From Membranipora membranacea (taxonomy: Eukaryota; Bryozoa; Gymnolaemata; Cheilostomatida; Membraniporidae), in NCBI GenBank assembly GCA_914767715.1, contig OU612068.1, positions 5,702,001-5,766,000 of the forward strand: DNA of 64,000 nt, in the 5' to 3' direction. Below the pieces are notes generated by a model that was not told where the DNA came from, searched no databases, and saw only the letters and a list, made by a program, of their open reading frames with translations. This document shows positions 1 to 11,699 of this stretch, in pieces. Every line of letters starts with the position of its first letter. Positions within the stretch are counted from its first letter, which is position 1. A program made the translations under genes and the position numbers.

Positions 1-164
1 TAGTCAAGTATATTCAGTGAGAGACAACTCCAAACTCCAAACATTCTTATTATTGTTGGTTCGTCAGGGTTTCAATACCCGCTGTTCATCATAATTTATT
101 TATTTGAGGAGAAATAAACTCAATTTCCCCAGCAAACATATTATGCAGTCAATCCATAACTAAC

Positions 165-1975
165 CTCATCCTGAGGCTCAGGGCTGCCGACGAGGGGAAC
201 GGATACAGACTCCTTCTTTACAGGGAGATCAGAGGAAGGGGACGCAAACAGATCATCTCCATCATCATCTACTGTGGCTGGCTCCTGAGGGGCAGCAGCG
301 GCAACAGGGGGCTCTGAGACGGGAGGGGTGTCCTCGACCGGGGGAGCTTCCTCCTTCTCTGGCTCCGGCTCTGATATTACATATATTACGGCTCTGATAT
401 TACAGAATGAAATTATATACACACCTGGTAAACTTTCTGGCTCAGAGATGTATCATCTAATCTGAACTCATTCTATTATCAGATAATAGTTCATCTAGTG
501 GTTCCGACACTGATAATAGAATGAGTTAAGATTATATGATGCATCGCTAAGCCAGATGGGTTTATCATTTAATTTTGTAATTTAGATTACAGGTAAAAAT
601 TACAATGCTAGCCATTTTTTATCTGCATGAAAGCAGATAGATAGAGCGATTTAAAAAAATAACGATCCGTAGTGGTCTTACCTAGTTCAGCAGGCTTTTC
701 AGGTTCGGGTTCTAACATTGCTGGTTTGGATTCTGTAGGTTCATCCAATGGCACTGGGTCAAATAACGCAGCTTGATTAGTGCTAGCTGTCGCCTGAAAA
801 TATCAATATCAAACACTCTGAACCGAATAGCAAATCACATAGGAAGCCATAACCAGATGAGCTGCTCTACTTCCTGCTTCTAACAAGGTGTAAGTGACCA
901 ACAAAGTAAAGAAAGAACCTAGAGGAAGAGTAGGTCTAAGCAGTATTTTCAAAGAACATTATTTACGGTGTGATACATTGTGGAATGTTTATCGCCTTGT
1001 GCCCTTGAAATCATATATCACAATCCTAAATGAATCGGTTGCAGACATAGGTAAGAAAATAAAAAATATGGCTGTCTACATACGGAGATGAGTGTGTATC
1101 AGTGATATATCAGCGTAGGACAGTACTGAGCCTAGGTACTAGGAGGATATTGTGAAGACAACAATTAATTTGAAATTGATATTATGTAATAACAAGCCAA
1201 ACACTGCCAGGACATGGCCTGCCCTGATATTGGCCAGTTTAACACACTTTGCAGGCATTGTCATGAACTGGAGTAGAACCACTTATGAAACAAACAATGC
1301 TCAGTACTGCACTGTTCCTTTGGAGCTATTCAACTAGTATGCACAGCCTAGTTGGGACCTGTTACCGAGACGAGGACTTAAATACAATGTTGTAAAATGT
1401 TGGTTCACAACACTTGATACAAAACCGCAGATGGTTTTCTCCAAATTTCTCCACAAATGATGAAACTTAACAGCGGTGTCAAGATTTAGCAAGGAAAAAC
1501 TCCATCACAGCAATGAGAAAGAAAAACGACTGAACACCACCCACAATTCACTATCTTTACTGAAAACCACCCACTTGCTTACTCTGCTCTCTTCAAGTTT
1601 CTTCCCTCTTGCTCTAGTCTATCCAATCACTTTTACTCAATTAACAGACTGCACTGTCTGCAACCACTTGTCTCTACCTTGTGGTTACACTATGCCAATA
1701 CCACTAAACGGTATATGAAGGACACGGAGGAGGGGAGGTAAGAAGGAAGAAAAAATTTACTACTGCTGACAACAGTGACTGATTGAGAAAACTCAAAAGT
1801 CATAGTTTTCTGGAGTTAAACATTATGTGCATGGTCAGAAACCTGTGAGATCATGCATAGACATTATACTTACTGGTTCAGATGTTGTACTCTTGAAAAT
1901 GTCATCATCATCATTGTCTTCACCAAACAAATCCGGCTCATTATTGAGTGGGGGAGGTTCTCTGTCTTCCGCCAT
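165..1975 (-). CDS. SNX2: Sorting nexin 1/2 family, N-terminal exons (gene continues off left edge)
   Basis: Three coding exons read leftwards: 1874-1975 (34 codons from ATG, phase 0), 682-793 (phase 1 at its end) and 165-370; donors GTAAGT, GTAAGA, GTTAGT. The protein begins MAEDREPPPL, nearly the vertebrate SNX2 start, followed by acidic stretches with DLF-type motifs (PDLFGEDNDDDDIF, then ALFDP, then DDLFASPSSD). This low-complexity acidic leader is typical of SNX1/2 ahead of the PX and BAR domains, which must lie beyond position 1. Family role: phosphoinositide-binding membrane-bending subunit of the endosomal SNX-BAR/ESCPE-1 coat in endosome-to-Golgi and recycling transport; in the family, leader DLF motifs contact retromer. 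Identification rests only on the leader, so SNX1 versus SNX2 is not resolved. Confidence 0.72.
436..558. mobile_element. Palindromic MITE-like element in SNX intron 2
   Basis: The segments 436-482 and 510-557 are inverted copies. The inner 18 bp (465-482 against 510-527) are perfect and the outer part matches with scattered mismatches. The loop is about 27 bp. This is the shape of a small non-autonomous DNA transposon with no coding capacity. I could not identify target-site duplications. Confidence 0.55.
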
Positions 1976-1985
1976 GGTGTCTTGC

Positions 1986-2095
1986 TCACGTGATCACAAC
2001 TGAAATGACCTCTCAGGGTCAGATAGTGAGTTGCTTTCATTGGTCCAATTGTACAATGTGTCTCCTATTGGCTAAGTGACGGTGACGTATTTGGT
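1986..2095 (-). promoter_or_regulatory. Candidate SNX promoter: E-box/CLEAR-like, CCAAT and CRE-like sites
   Basis: Immediately upstream of the SNX start codon is the palindrome TCACGTGA (1986-1993), an E-box matching the core of the CLEAR motif bound by TFEB/MITF factors at lysosome and endosome genes. Further upstream are CCAAT-type sites in both orientations (about 2041-2075) and a TGACGT CRE-like core (about 2091). No TATA box is evident, as expected of a housekeeping promoter. Short motifs occur by chance; position next to an endosomal gene is the only extra support. Confidence 0.35.
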
Positions 2096-3306
2096 GCATT
2101 TACATGCCATTCCTGAAACTTACAGGCACCTGCATTGAGGCAGCCTCACCATTACCAGTGTTGACTAGTATTACAAGAAATTCACCATGCTGCTATGAAC
2201 GCTGAATAATTTCAAACATTACAACCTGAAGGTAGCAACCATCCAAAGTTCTATTATTCAAAACTAAAGCCTGAGGCAGTATCTCAGTTGTAAGTTTTAA
2301 TACTCACTAAATGATATAATGCCCCCATCAGCTATAATATAAATTTGATGATATTGTGTGCTGTTTGTACTGCTGCTATGTGATTTAATGTCAAAGTTTA
2401 TCACATTCACCACATTCTCAGGCCGTAAAATTATTGAGCATTACAGTGCCGACAACAGCATCTACACGGAGCAGCGGCTCACAGCTTGCACCATCTCTTC
2501 TGCTGTCGTTAACTCTGTGCACGGACTGAGTATTGTACTTAATTAAACAGGATTTGAGCACAGACCATTTGATAAGACACAGTCAAATTTTTCATTTCTA
2601 CTTCCTAGTTTATGTTGAGTCAAAATTAGCGTACCAATTGTTAGCTTCATTTAAAAGGGTTTGTTGCGCAGCAACGATAAAGGTTCGGTAACCATTTGAT
2701 ATCTTTTTGTAAGATTAGAGGTGCGGATTGAACAGAAGCCACAGATAAACAATGGACAAAAACATGAATAACTGCTCTTCAACTGAAGTAGCTCCAGGCA
2801 TTCAAGGTATGATGATAAGTATCTTTTCAACCAACAATTAACTCCATTCAATACAACAGTTCACATGCGCATCTAGCGCTCATGACATCATACAGGAGAG
2901 TCCTGTTTCACAAACATGGTAAACAGCCCAAATCCGTGTACTTGATTCATTACTTGCGTCAAGAAAGAGAGCTACAATTAACAGAGGCGGATTCAAGAAT
3001 ATAATGAGCGGGGTGTCACCAATGCTACCCAAAGTTTAAAATGTCAATCCTCTTGTGAGCAAAGACTTATGTGGAAGCTCTGCAAAGAGTATCTGATAAT
3101 CTGTGTTTTCTATATCACATACAACCTTTGTATTGACACGTTAAAATGCGCTACTGAATGCCAAAGCCAATATAGAGTGAGCCCTCTCCTTGCTTCTTTG
3201 CTGGCTCTACTCAAAATGTTGATACATCCGAGCCCCAAATATGGGACCATTTCTCTACCATCCTAAGGGGCATTACATAACTGCTACATACTTGTCATAT
3301 ATTTAG

Positions 3307-6300
3307 ATGAATCTCAGGGAGGTCACGATCAGAGTGATGGTGCAGGAGGACAGGCTAGCAGGTTCCGTCTTGTACCCGTCATGGAGAACAAAACAGAAAG
3401 TGATGAAGCTTCTTTTGATCTTGACGGTGAAATGGCTGAGGAATATGGGTTAGATGATACATACTCTAAGGAGCGAGCTAATTCATGTGCCTCCCAGCTG
3501 ACGCAGAGCGATTTATCACGGCTTGGAATGTTAACAGCTATTGGAGATCCAGGTATTTTTATTACTGTTATTTAGCATTATGAAAATAAGGTGGGAAGAT
3601 GTTTCGGCTTAGGCTGCTATCCAGTCAGTCACTGTGTGGACGTGTGTGATCAGCTATAGCCCAGGTAAGGCTGAGATATCGACATGTATAGAGTTATCTC
3701 TCATGTTAATTATGGATAACTTGTTAACAGTTTTCGTTATGTATTTGTTACAACTGCAAAATATTGCTTACGAAGTTGAGTCTAACATCCGAATTGTTAA
3801 TTAATGTTCCATCAGCGCTACACCCACTGTAACGTTAAAGACATGATGATAATAATTTAAGTGTGTGTGAGTGCTGTTTACAGTTTGCCGCTGTTCTTGA
3901 ATAGCAATGCTGCCAATACTTAGTGTTGCATTTGCATTGTGTGTTTGACTCCGATATAAATTTTAGACTCTGCTCTCGTTGGAGGCGATTCCTCAGACTG
4001 TAAAACCGCTAGCCAAACTTCTGCTGGCATGTTATTGTGAGGTAACACTCATTGATGCATCATCCATTTTTGTTTCGTTTTATATTGGAACACCCATAAA
4101 GTCCAGACAAGTAGGGCTTGTTTTCTCCCAAATCATGATCCTATATCTAGGCTGTATGTGTGCCATAACAATGATCTTTCTCATATCAGATTTGTATATC
4201 AGCCAAAGACTTGTCGATGAGAATATCACTTGTCACTTACACTCGTAGAACTAGATAAAATACAATGGTCTAAATTTGTAACAATAAACATGTAATTCTC
4301 TATTCTTGTCATGCTGTTAACCGACTTATAAAAAAAGGCCGAGTAAATAGGCTAGCTAGTAGTGACAAGGTCGGTAGTAGCGGTCTGCTGTTTACCAGTC
4401 GGTCAATCAGCATAACTAAATGAAATAATATAAACTCAATGCTTGCTTTATCGAAACCAATACACGCATTTTGCTTACCAAGTATGAAACAGTTCCACAG
4501 CCGCAATAGTCATTGATGAATAAGTATTGATTTTCTGTTGAACAAAGTAATAATGTAAATGACTGAGGGTGCAGCGAGACATGAACGCTGCTGCCGAGCC
4601 CTATACAAAGTATGTTTGAGGAGAATTTGTGGCCGATATTCAATACTAGATTGGAACTATGCACCATATTATATATAGGAGACCTTACTGGTTCCATAAT
4701 AGAATTCGCACAATTTCAAATATCCGCAGCTATTCGTCGCTAATAATTGAGCTTGAAAGTGACTCAACAACCCACTGGATGGTTTAGCTTGGCCTTGCTA
4801 CATAAAAATAAAAATAAAAAATATATACAGTCAGAATGAGTTTCATTCCATTTTTCAGCGCTCACTGTTGTTCCCAAATATTTATGTTTATTTATATTTT
4901 GTAGGTTCAACACTCGGTTCTTCTGTGCTGCTCTCCAGCCCAAGTTATTTAAGCATCAGACATGAAGTTGCCAAATCTCAGGTAAGAAGCCACAAAAGCT
5001 GATATATATATATTCATGGATAAGGGGAACATATCTGACCCTGTACAAGCCTATGACAATTTATGTATGATTGCTGGAAAAAATTTCTCATCTTTGATTG
5101 GTCCAAAAGTTCAGTAATGCTACAGCCGACCCCTTGTAAACATTTGTCAAATGGCTTGCCTTTTTTTTAAAGGTTGTTACAGGGACATCAGTCAATGCAA
5201 AATGTTAAAGCTGCCAGAAATTTAGCTAGATCCAATTACTGAAGCTAAGCTATTTTTAAAAGTCAGATTCTTAGTCCCACTAATTAATTTAATTATACCT
5301 GTTTATTAGCTATAAAATGTAGCTTCTTTCTATTTGAGTTATCTTTTTGCCAAGATGATTATTGCGGACTGATATGAACTTTACCCTACGGGACAAAAAT
5401 ATACATACATGTATGATACTTAGTAATCATGCTCAAAATCATCAAAATAACATATCTGGCAGTGATCACTAGAATTTGGTTGGACGCTCGGGAGAGGTAT
5501 ACACCCGAGGGTGCTGGGGGCTGGAACAATCAACAATGAAAGCTCCCCCAGTGGGACGCGAACCCACAACTCCTGCGGCACTAATCGCCTGGCAGTGAAT
5601 AGCAAGCGCGCTAACCGATTGCGCCATCTCACCATCCCCAAAAAAGAATGGGTCGATGGCACTAATTAGATAGCCCGCTATTCACTACTCGGAGTTGTGT
5701 TCTCTCATCCCACAGCACATTCCAATCCACCATTGCCACCCTATGAAACACAGCGTACAACAGCAAAAAGACTGCTTCCTCTAGAAATATTTTTAAACCA
5801 GTAAATTAGGTATAAACTCAGTAATATAATAGAATGATAATATAAATATAATAATATGTGTGCCAATGAGAAGGCTTAGTAATTATAAATAAAAGCTCAG
5901 CTTTTGAATAGGTTCAGCGTCTCAATTGCTAAGATTAGTTTATCAATACAGACACTTTACCTCCAACCTCAAGAATTATCACTGTCCCCAAACATCTTCT
6001 CTCATACAAACAGCTATGCATCACATTGCCACCATCGTTAGAATCTTGTCTCAACTGTCGAACCCGAGTCCGCCAAATCTCGTAAGGTAATTTCTCTAAG
6101 AGAAATTAAACACACTGGCAAGTTGGCACAGCTGGCACAACAATTTTCGCAACTTGAAAAACTGCACAGACACTGAAAGCACAAATAACAAAGGTACAAA
6201 AGAAGACAGCACTCGATGTGGTTCGTACTGAGTAGTAGGCTTACATGGGAATCTAACTTGGAAAAACAGTCTGGAGAACACAAATCATTAATCATGACTG

Positions 6301-9101
6301 TTTCCACCAAGCAAGACAAAAAAACTTCCTCACCTCTCCATCAGCACACTAATCAGATCAGCAAGCATGATAATCCTAATCTATAGCTCATAACTCATCC
6401 AAAATAAAAGTATTGACAACTCTCAGCAACCTGGCATTGTGTTTAAACCAAAACAAAACATCTTTATAAGCATAAGTAAAGATTCTTCAACTCACTCTTT
6501 CTTCAATCCTGACAACATCCAGAGAATATTTGTAAAAAGGTCATGATGCAGTCATCATAGAAAAAAACACAAGACATGAATTTAACACTCTGAATCCGAG
6601 AATATTTGAGTGTAGAAACTCGGAGACTGCTAAGCTGATCTGTGAAGAGTGGATCACCCAGACCTTTAAAGGATCTACTGATTGTTAACCCATGCTAGTG
6701 TATATTCAGATTTCTAGTTGTGGGTAAGGCTCAAATGCTCTGATGTATAATAAATTATCATTCCATATCACTGCTCAATTGTTATTTGTGATTTCCTTCC
6801 CACAGGCCAACGAAGATGGTGTGGCGGCTACATCTATGGAATACCTGGACACGATATTGGAGAACGCCGAGTATATCGACACCGTCCAGGGAAAGCTGCC
6901 TCTAGCTGAAGCAGCCCGGATGATAGCTCAGGATCGATCCAAACACACGGAGCTATTCGAGAAATCCCATGTGACAAACATTAGAAAAGATTGTTACAAA
7001 AGGCTTGTAGTGATCGGGTTTAGTTTCCTTTGTTTGTTTGCAAGCTTCTTCACACTAAGGAATCTTCAGAGCAGTAATAGTGGGAGTGACCCGAAGCTTG
7101 GCCTTATAACCTTTGGCTGCCTACAATCTCTCATGTGGCTCGGAGCTCTTATAAGCAGCCCGATACTTTCAAAGATTCGCCCTAAGTGGACTTTAGTTGT
7201 GGCTAGTCTTGCCTTCATCTTGTATGCAGTAGCAAACTTTTATCCAGCCAGGTACACTTTGATACCCTGTTCACTACTAGCGGGCTGTGGTGTCGGGATA
7301 TTGTGGAACGCTGAGGGTATATACATGATCAATCTAGCTGCTACTTACGCTCTAGTATCAAGGAAACCGATGATGGAAGTGGTTAGTAAATTCAACGGTG
7401 TTATCTTCACCATGATGCAATGTTGCCATTTCGTAGGAAACTTGCTTAGCTCGATAATTTTGAGTGAGGATATAAATTGGTTTCCAAACCGAGAAACCGG
7501 AATTCTCCAATCTAACCAGTCACATCACCCACACTTAAATGCTCTGAACGGCAGCACACCAGCCGCTGTAACTGGACCCGAACATTTGATATGTGGTGTT
7601 GAGTTTTACTCTCAGGAGCAGTCGATACAGAGTGTAAGAAATGTTGACCCGATTCAAAACTTTACACTACTTGGAATATTGACTACCTTAGCTTTAGTTG
7701 GATGCTTGACTCTATGTGCCTTCCTGCCGCCTCTAAAGATAGTACGCACAACCGGGAACAACAGCATATCACATAATCTCAAATCATTCATCAAAATGTT
7801 CGCCAACCCAAGAGTGTTACTGCTAGTTTTCTACATGATGTATCCGGGCCTCAGCGGAAGTGTAGCAATGGCTGACTACACTAAGGTAAGAAAAATCTAC
7901 TCTCAAACTTGGCTCTTAATGATCCTGATGATAAAGCAATACCGCTAGGCTCAATTTCCTCTTGAATACTCCCATCATTGACAACAATGTTTTTCCTGTC
8001 TCTTGTGATAACTCCATAGACTTAATAGTATAAATAATTATTAAGTCTATGGATAACTCTCATTCTGATTGTTCACTCTTGTATCATGTCATTAGAAGTA
8101 GTGTCACCTCAATAATTGACTTGTGGTTGGCATGTATTTCAGGCGTATATCAGTTGTGCTTATGGAATAGGATATATTGGATATATCCTGATCGCTGGAG
8201 CTTTCTTCTCAATAGTAGGAGCCTTTGTGTCCGGCCGAGTCATCCACAGAACGGGCAGAATACCTGTTTTTCTTGTAGGTAAGTAAATTTAAGCTTTTAA
8301 TATAAATAGTTAATTGGGATGCAGAAATAAGAAACTAGATGAAACCTGATGACTCTAAGGTGCAAAATGCACACTGTAATTTCATCTGGTTCAAAGTGAT
8401 GTTTATTTTGGGAGTTATCTCCCCGATTGGCGGGTACCGATAAATCTCATTTTTAGAAAAAGTCTTGTCTGCTTGTAAGTACATTTTGATCTTCTCAATT
8501 TGACCTGATGCATGAACCTGAGTGTTTATACTTTTTTTAGGTTCGTTAGTATCTACTGGGTCACTTGTGAATATGCTGTTCTGGACACCCGTACCTGGCA
8601 AGCTGGATCCTATAGCCTTCATCCCTGTGTGTTTGTGGTGCTTGGGAGATGGTATCCTTCTTTCTCAAATCAATGGTAAGATGTCGGCAAACACTTGTAT
8701 TATACGATTTGTTCAAATACATCAAACTCCACCACAAATCTGATTTGATCAACCCAAGGATGAAGGCGGCTTGACCATAATTGAAGCAAACACTGATGTA
8801 TTCTTGTAGGCACTGAAATGTGATATCATCCAAGCTGTGAATAGCTCTGCGCTGGCATTTCTTACAATTTTTCTTTCTGATTTTTTCAGGGTTTCTGGGA
8901 GAGCTGTTTAGAACTGACTTAGTGTTTGCTCTGCCCGTACTGCACATATGTTTTGGCTTTGGAGCTGCATTCGGAACTCTAGCTTCTGCTTTTCAATTCA
9001 TCACTCTACAGCAGAAGATCTACATGACCATGGCAGATGCTTGGTTAGCCTTCCTTTTACTAGTCTGCCTAGAGATGCTTCGAAAGAAGAAGAAACTCTA
9101 G
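3307..9101 (+). CDS. UNC93: UNC93-family multi-pass membrane protein (MFS fold)
   Basis: Six coding exons: 3307-3552, 4905-4981, 6806-7885, 8143-8278, 8541-8675, 8890-9101 (TAG). Phases agree at every junction. From ATG 3381 the product is 603 aa; the first exon is open upstream (ESQGGHDQSDG...), so an earlier exon may supply the true start. A long Ser/Asp-rich cytoplasmic N-terminus precedes about 11-12 hydrophobic helices. The first helix region, FASFFTLRNLQSS, the GILWNAEGIYMINLA segment and the late CLWCLGDGILLSQINGFLGE segment match the UNC93 pattern (human UNC93 proteins have related Leu-Trp-Gly segments). A loop with Asn-X-Ser/Thr sites (QSNQSHH, LNGSTP, QNFTLL) sits between helices 5 and 6. 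It ends in a basic RKKKK tail. Relatives regulate two-pore potassium channels (C. elegans UNC-93) or chaperone Toll-like receptors (UNC93B1); substrate here unknown. Confidence 0.82.
5440..5640 (-). mobile_element. tRNA-derived SINE (family A) in UNC93 intron
   Basis: On the minus strand the region starts with a tRNA-like head carrying an RNA polymerase III A box (TGGCGCAATCGGTTAGCGC) and a B box (GGGTTCGCGTCCC) about 50 bp later, followed by an unrelated body. Two pol III internal promoter boxes at tRNA spacing plus a non-tRNA tail define a SINE. It lies inside the UNC93 intron 4982-6805, in reverse orientation to the gene. It is a different family from the SINE at 49427. Confidence 0.6.
8015..8051. 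mobile_element. 37-bp palindromic micro-MITE with 8-bp target duplication
   Basis: A 37-bp palindrome begins CATAGACTTAAT and ends ATTAAGTCTATG. It is flanked on both sides by the exact 8-mer GATAACTC (8007-8014 and 8052-8059), i.e. a perfect target-site duplication. The ends match those of the 1.86-kb transposon at 54844-56706, which also has an 8-bp duplication. An 8-bp duplication with CA...TG ends is typical of the hAT superfamily. It sits in the UNC93 intron. Confidence 0.7.
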
Positions 9102-9906
9102 AAACAAGAGGATTTATGTGAATTATTAATACTTTGTCTTTCTTGTGTTGTCAATAATTAAGCTCAGCTGTATCTTGATCGTATAGTACCGTTATAACAG
9201 TACAGCTTAGTTATTTTATTAAGTGGCATTCCTATATTAAGTTGATATTGGAATGCCACTAATAGCATAGACCCAGAACACTTTGCCAAAATACAGTATC
9301 TGAAGAGGATTTTTCTTCTGAACACGCCTTATAGTACGATATACAAGTCCCTTTTTCTGTATATGCCTTGTAAGCTCTTTAGTGGTGCTACGGCTTGAAT
9401 TGACAGCTAGTTTTATCATCCAGTCCTTTAGAATGCCTGCTGCTAGAACTTGCATATTGATACAGTGAAGGCAGTAAGAGGGTCACCATTCAAATATTTT
9501 AATTATTCAACATTATTTTTATTTTATAAATTTGTGCTGACCGACCAACTGGAAATGGTATCGAATATAACACAAACCATATATTTTAGATTTTATTTTT
9601 ACAACTTTACCGGCGAATCTCTATTTTGTTTCTACTTTCACATGAATTAATAACAAATCTCAAAGTAACTGGTTTTTCATCTATGAATTGACTTTACCCA
9701 AAATTCTAATTCTTCCACTTTCCACACTCAACTCTTTATTTTTCCTTCACTTTTAATTTTTGCACAAAGTTTTTATTTTTCAGTGACTTATTTTACTAAA
9801 ATAAAGATCAATGTAACTCATCTTCTGGTCTACACATACACAATCTAATCACGTATATACACTGGGAACGAGTGTATATACATGAATCATTCATATTTAT
9901 GAATAC

Positions 9907-9937
<31 letters not shown>

Positions 9938-11098
9938 TCATAATAAACTTCAAAATTAAATGTCAAAGATTCTCAAACAAACCTGATTCTAATAATCAAT
10001 CAGGTAATGTTATCACTGAAACTGCCCCACCAACAAGTCATTTCCCTCCTCCTCTGAGGCCCCTCTAATAACAGCGTTTGGCGCGACTGACTTGATCTGG
10101 AAGGGGTTTACTGGAGCAAAAAAACCTCTAACTAGATTAAAGCACGTGAAATGTAAAATATGAAAGCAGCTTAGCGTTCTGTCTTGACCAGAATTGTTGA
10201 TATGATTTTTTCCAAGGTCTAGATACACTTCTCAACAATAAACATTAATCATACAGAAAGGATCTTTCCTATTATTTTCATCCCTTGACGTTTGGCTGAC
10301 CCTGAATTTTGTCATGTTGCAACTCATACTCATGATATTTTTATATTGACCTTACTCTCTATATTTAGCGGTGTTGCAACAAAATTCCACCCTGTTCAAA
10401 TAATATTACCTTACAAAGCATGAAAACTATCTGGCTGAAGGAATTTTTGCCATGACTCTGCTTTATTGGTGCTAATCAGAAGCATGATGTTGGATTATTA
10501 TGTGGATAAAACTCTCTCATGGTATTAATATGTAAAGCACACCTTCAGAAGCTAAAATTAGAAAGAATTATTTAAAATGACTGATTTGTTGATGACCTCT
10601 TCTCTTCCAATCACTACAACAATAAGGAAACGAGTTGTAAATGGCCAAACGATCGATGCCATGGAAACTCCACAAGAATACAATATCTTTGACTTTGAGC
10701 ACCTGTGCAGGCATGACAAGGGTAATGTCAAAGACTATATAATATAATCTTTATTTTCAGACCATTTGTATGCTACCTTAAAACAAGTGGTCACCCTTAT
10801 AGGTTTTGGTAAAATAAAACAAAATGATAAAATAAAAAAGAAATAAATAACATAAAAATTAATGTAAAAATTTCTCACTTATACATACTTCACACATTCA
10901 TTATTTACATAATATGAATAAAAAAGTGTTCGCTCAACTGATCCGAATAGCAACACCTCAATATACCGTTAGAAAGCTGCCGAGCTACTGAGTATGAGTA
11001 CTTGACCAAAAACTTGATTTGATGACGTTGCGTCATGTTAGTGAAGAAATAAGGTGAAAACTGCTGTTTTTGTCAATGCATATGGCGGAGTCAAATTA
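9102..11098. other. Intergenic region with small palindromes and a TA microsatellite
   Basis: No gene is recognised. Contents: a 39-bp palindrome 9222-9260 with arms AGTGGCATTCC/GGAATGCCACT; a palindrome 9853-9881 with 10-bp arms; a (TA)n tract 9911-9937; and an AT-rich stretch 10741-10900 resembling a LINE 3' end in reverse orientation. A short open segment at 10577 (ATG) reads MTDLLMTSSLPITTTIRKR and continues to a possible GT donor near 10733. It has coding-like composition but no family I recognise. Confidence 0.4.
10935..11090 (+). repeat. Interspersed repeat, inverted partner of 13960-14130
   Basis: This stretch, containing GATTTGATGACGTTGCGTCA and a preceding AGAAAGCTGCCGA segment, matches the reverse complement of 13960-14130 over about 150 bp with moderate divergence. 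The two copies bracket the TIR element and the LINE fragments of 11100-13850. They could be termini of a larger decayed element or two independent copies of one repeat. Confidence 0.55.
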
Positions 11099-11101
11099 AT
11101 A

Positions 11102-11468
11102 CCGTAATCCCTCACCTATAAGTCACCGGACTTATAAGTGAATCAACCCCCTCAGAAAAAATTTAAATGCTCCAGCTATAAGACACCCCACCGCTCTAAG
11201 ACACTCACTACACTACACTCACTACAAATGAACTAAATAGTTTTGGGAAAAAAACTGCCCTCAGTAGGTTTCGAACTCACAACTCCATGTTTTCAAGTCG
11301 AACGCTCTACCACTGAGCTCTACCACTGAGCTATTCATCTTCGGTGATTGTAAAGGGTTTTGGTTCAAACTAAATATAATAATGCTTCAAATGATAGTCG
11401 CGTCTATATACTACTCTCTTATAGCCGCCTTCACTTATAAGTCGGCGATCTATAGGTGAGGGATTACG
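11102..11468. mobile_element. 367-bp TIR element carrying a tRNA-like pseudogene
   Basis: The left end (GTAATCCCTCACCTATA...) is repeated inverted at the right end (...TATAGGTGAGGGATTAC), with further inverted matches inside to give arms of about 40 bp including CTTATAAGTGAA. The element is flanked by TA on both sides (11100-11101 and 11469-11470), compatible with the TA target duplication of Tc1/mariner/pogo elements. No transposase is encoded, so it is non-autonomous. The left terminus has one extra base relative to the right. Confidence 0.62.
11258..11338 (-). pseudogene. tRNA-like pseudogene inside the TIR element
   Basis: On the minus strand an A box (TAGCTCAGTGGTAGAGC) is followed by the B box GAGTTCGAAACC. 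The A-box half GAGCTCAGTGGTA is duplicated in tandem, so the D-arm region is present twice. The acceptor strands and anticodon stem do not pair well, so it is not a functional tRNA; the loop TTGAAAA would read as a Phe (GAA) anticodon if genuine. Confidence 0.5.
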
Positions 11469-11699
11469 TAGCAAAAAATTCCAAAATACATGTCATGTAT
11501 TCTTAAAGATTTAGTTCATCATATAGTTTGGTAAAAGTTATGTTTAGTCTAAAATGACTTTTTAAGTCACGTCATAAAATGCACTTATATTGTGAAGTGG
11601 TGAAAATAATGTGAAATTTTAATCATTGATTCGGTACAGATCTTTTGAATTTTGTTTATTGCCTAATTTCTAATATCTACCTGTAATAGGCTAATAGTA

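Noticed and set aside
8561-8947. 128-codon minus-strand open frame
   Set aside because: Antisense to UNC93 exons 5 and 6 and the intron between them; no protein family seen.
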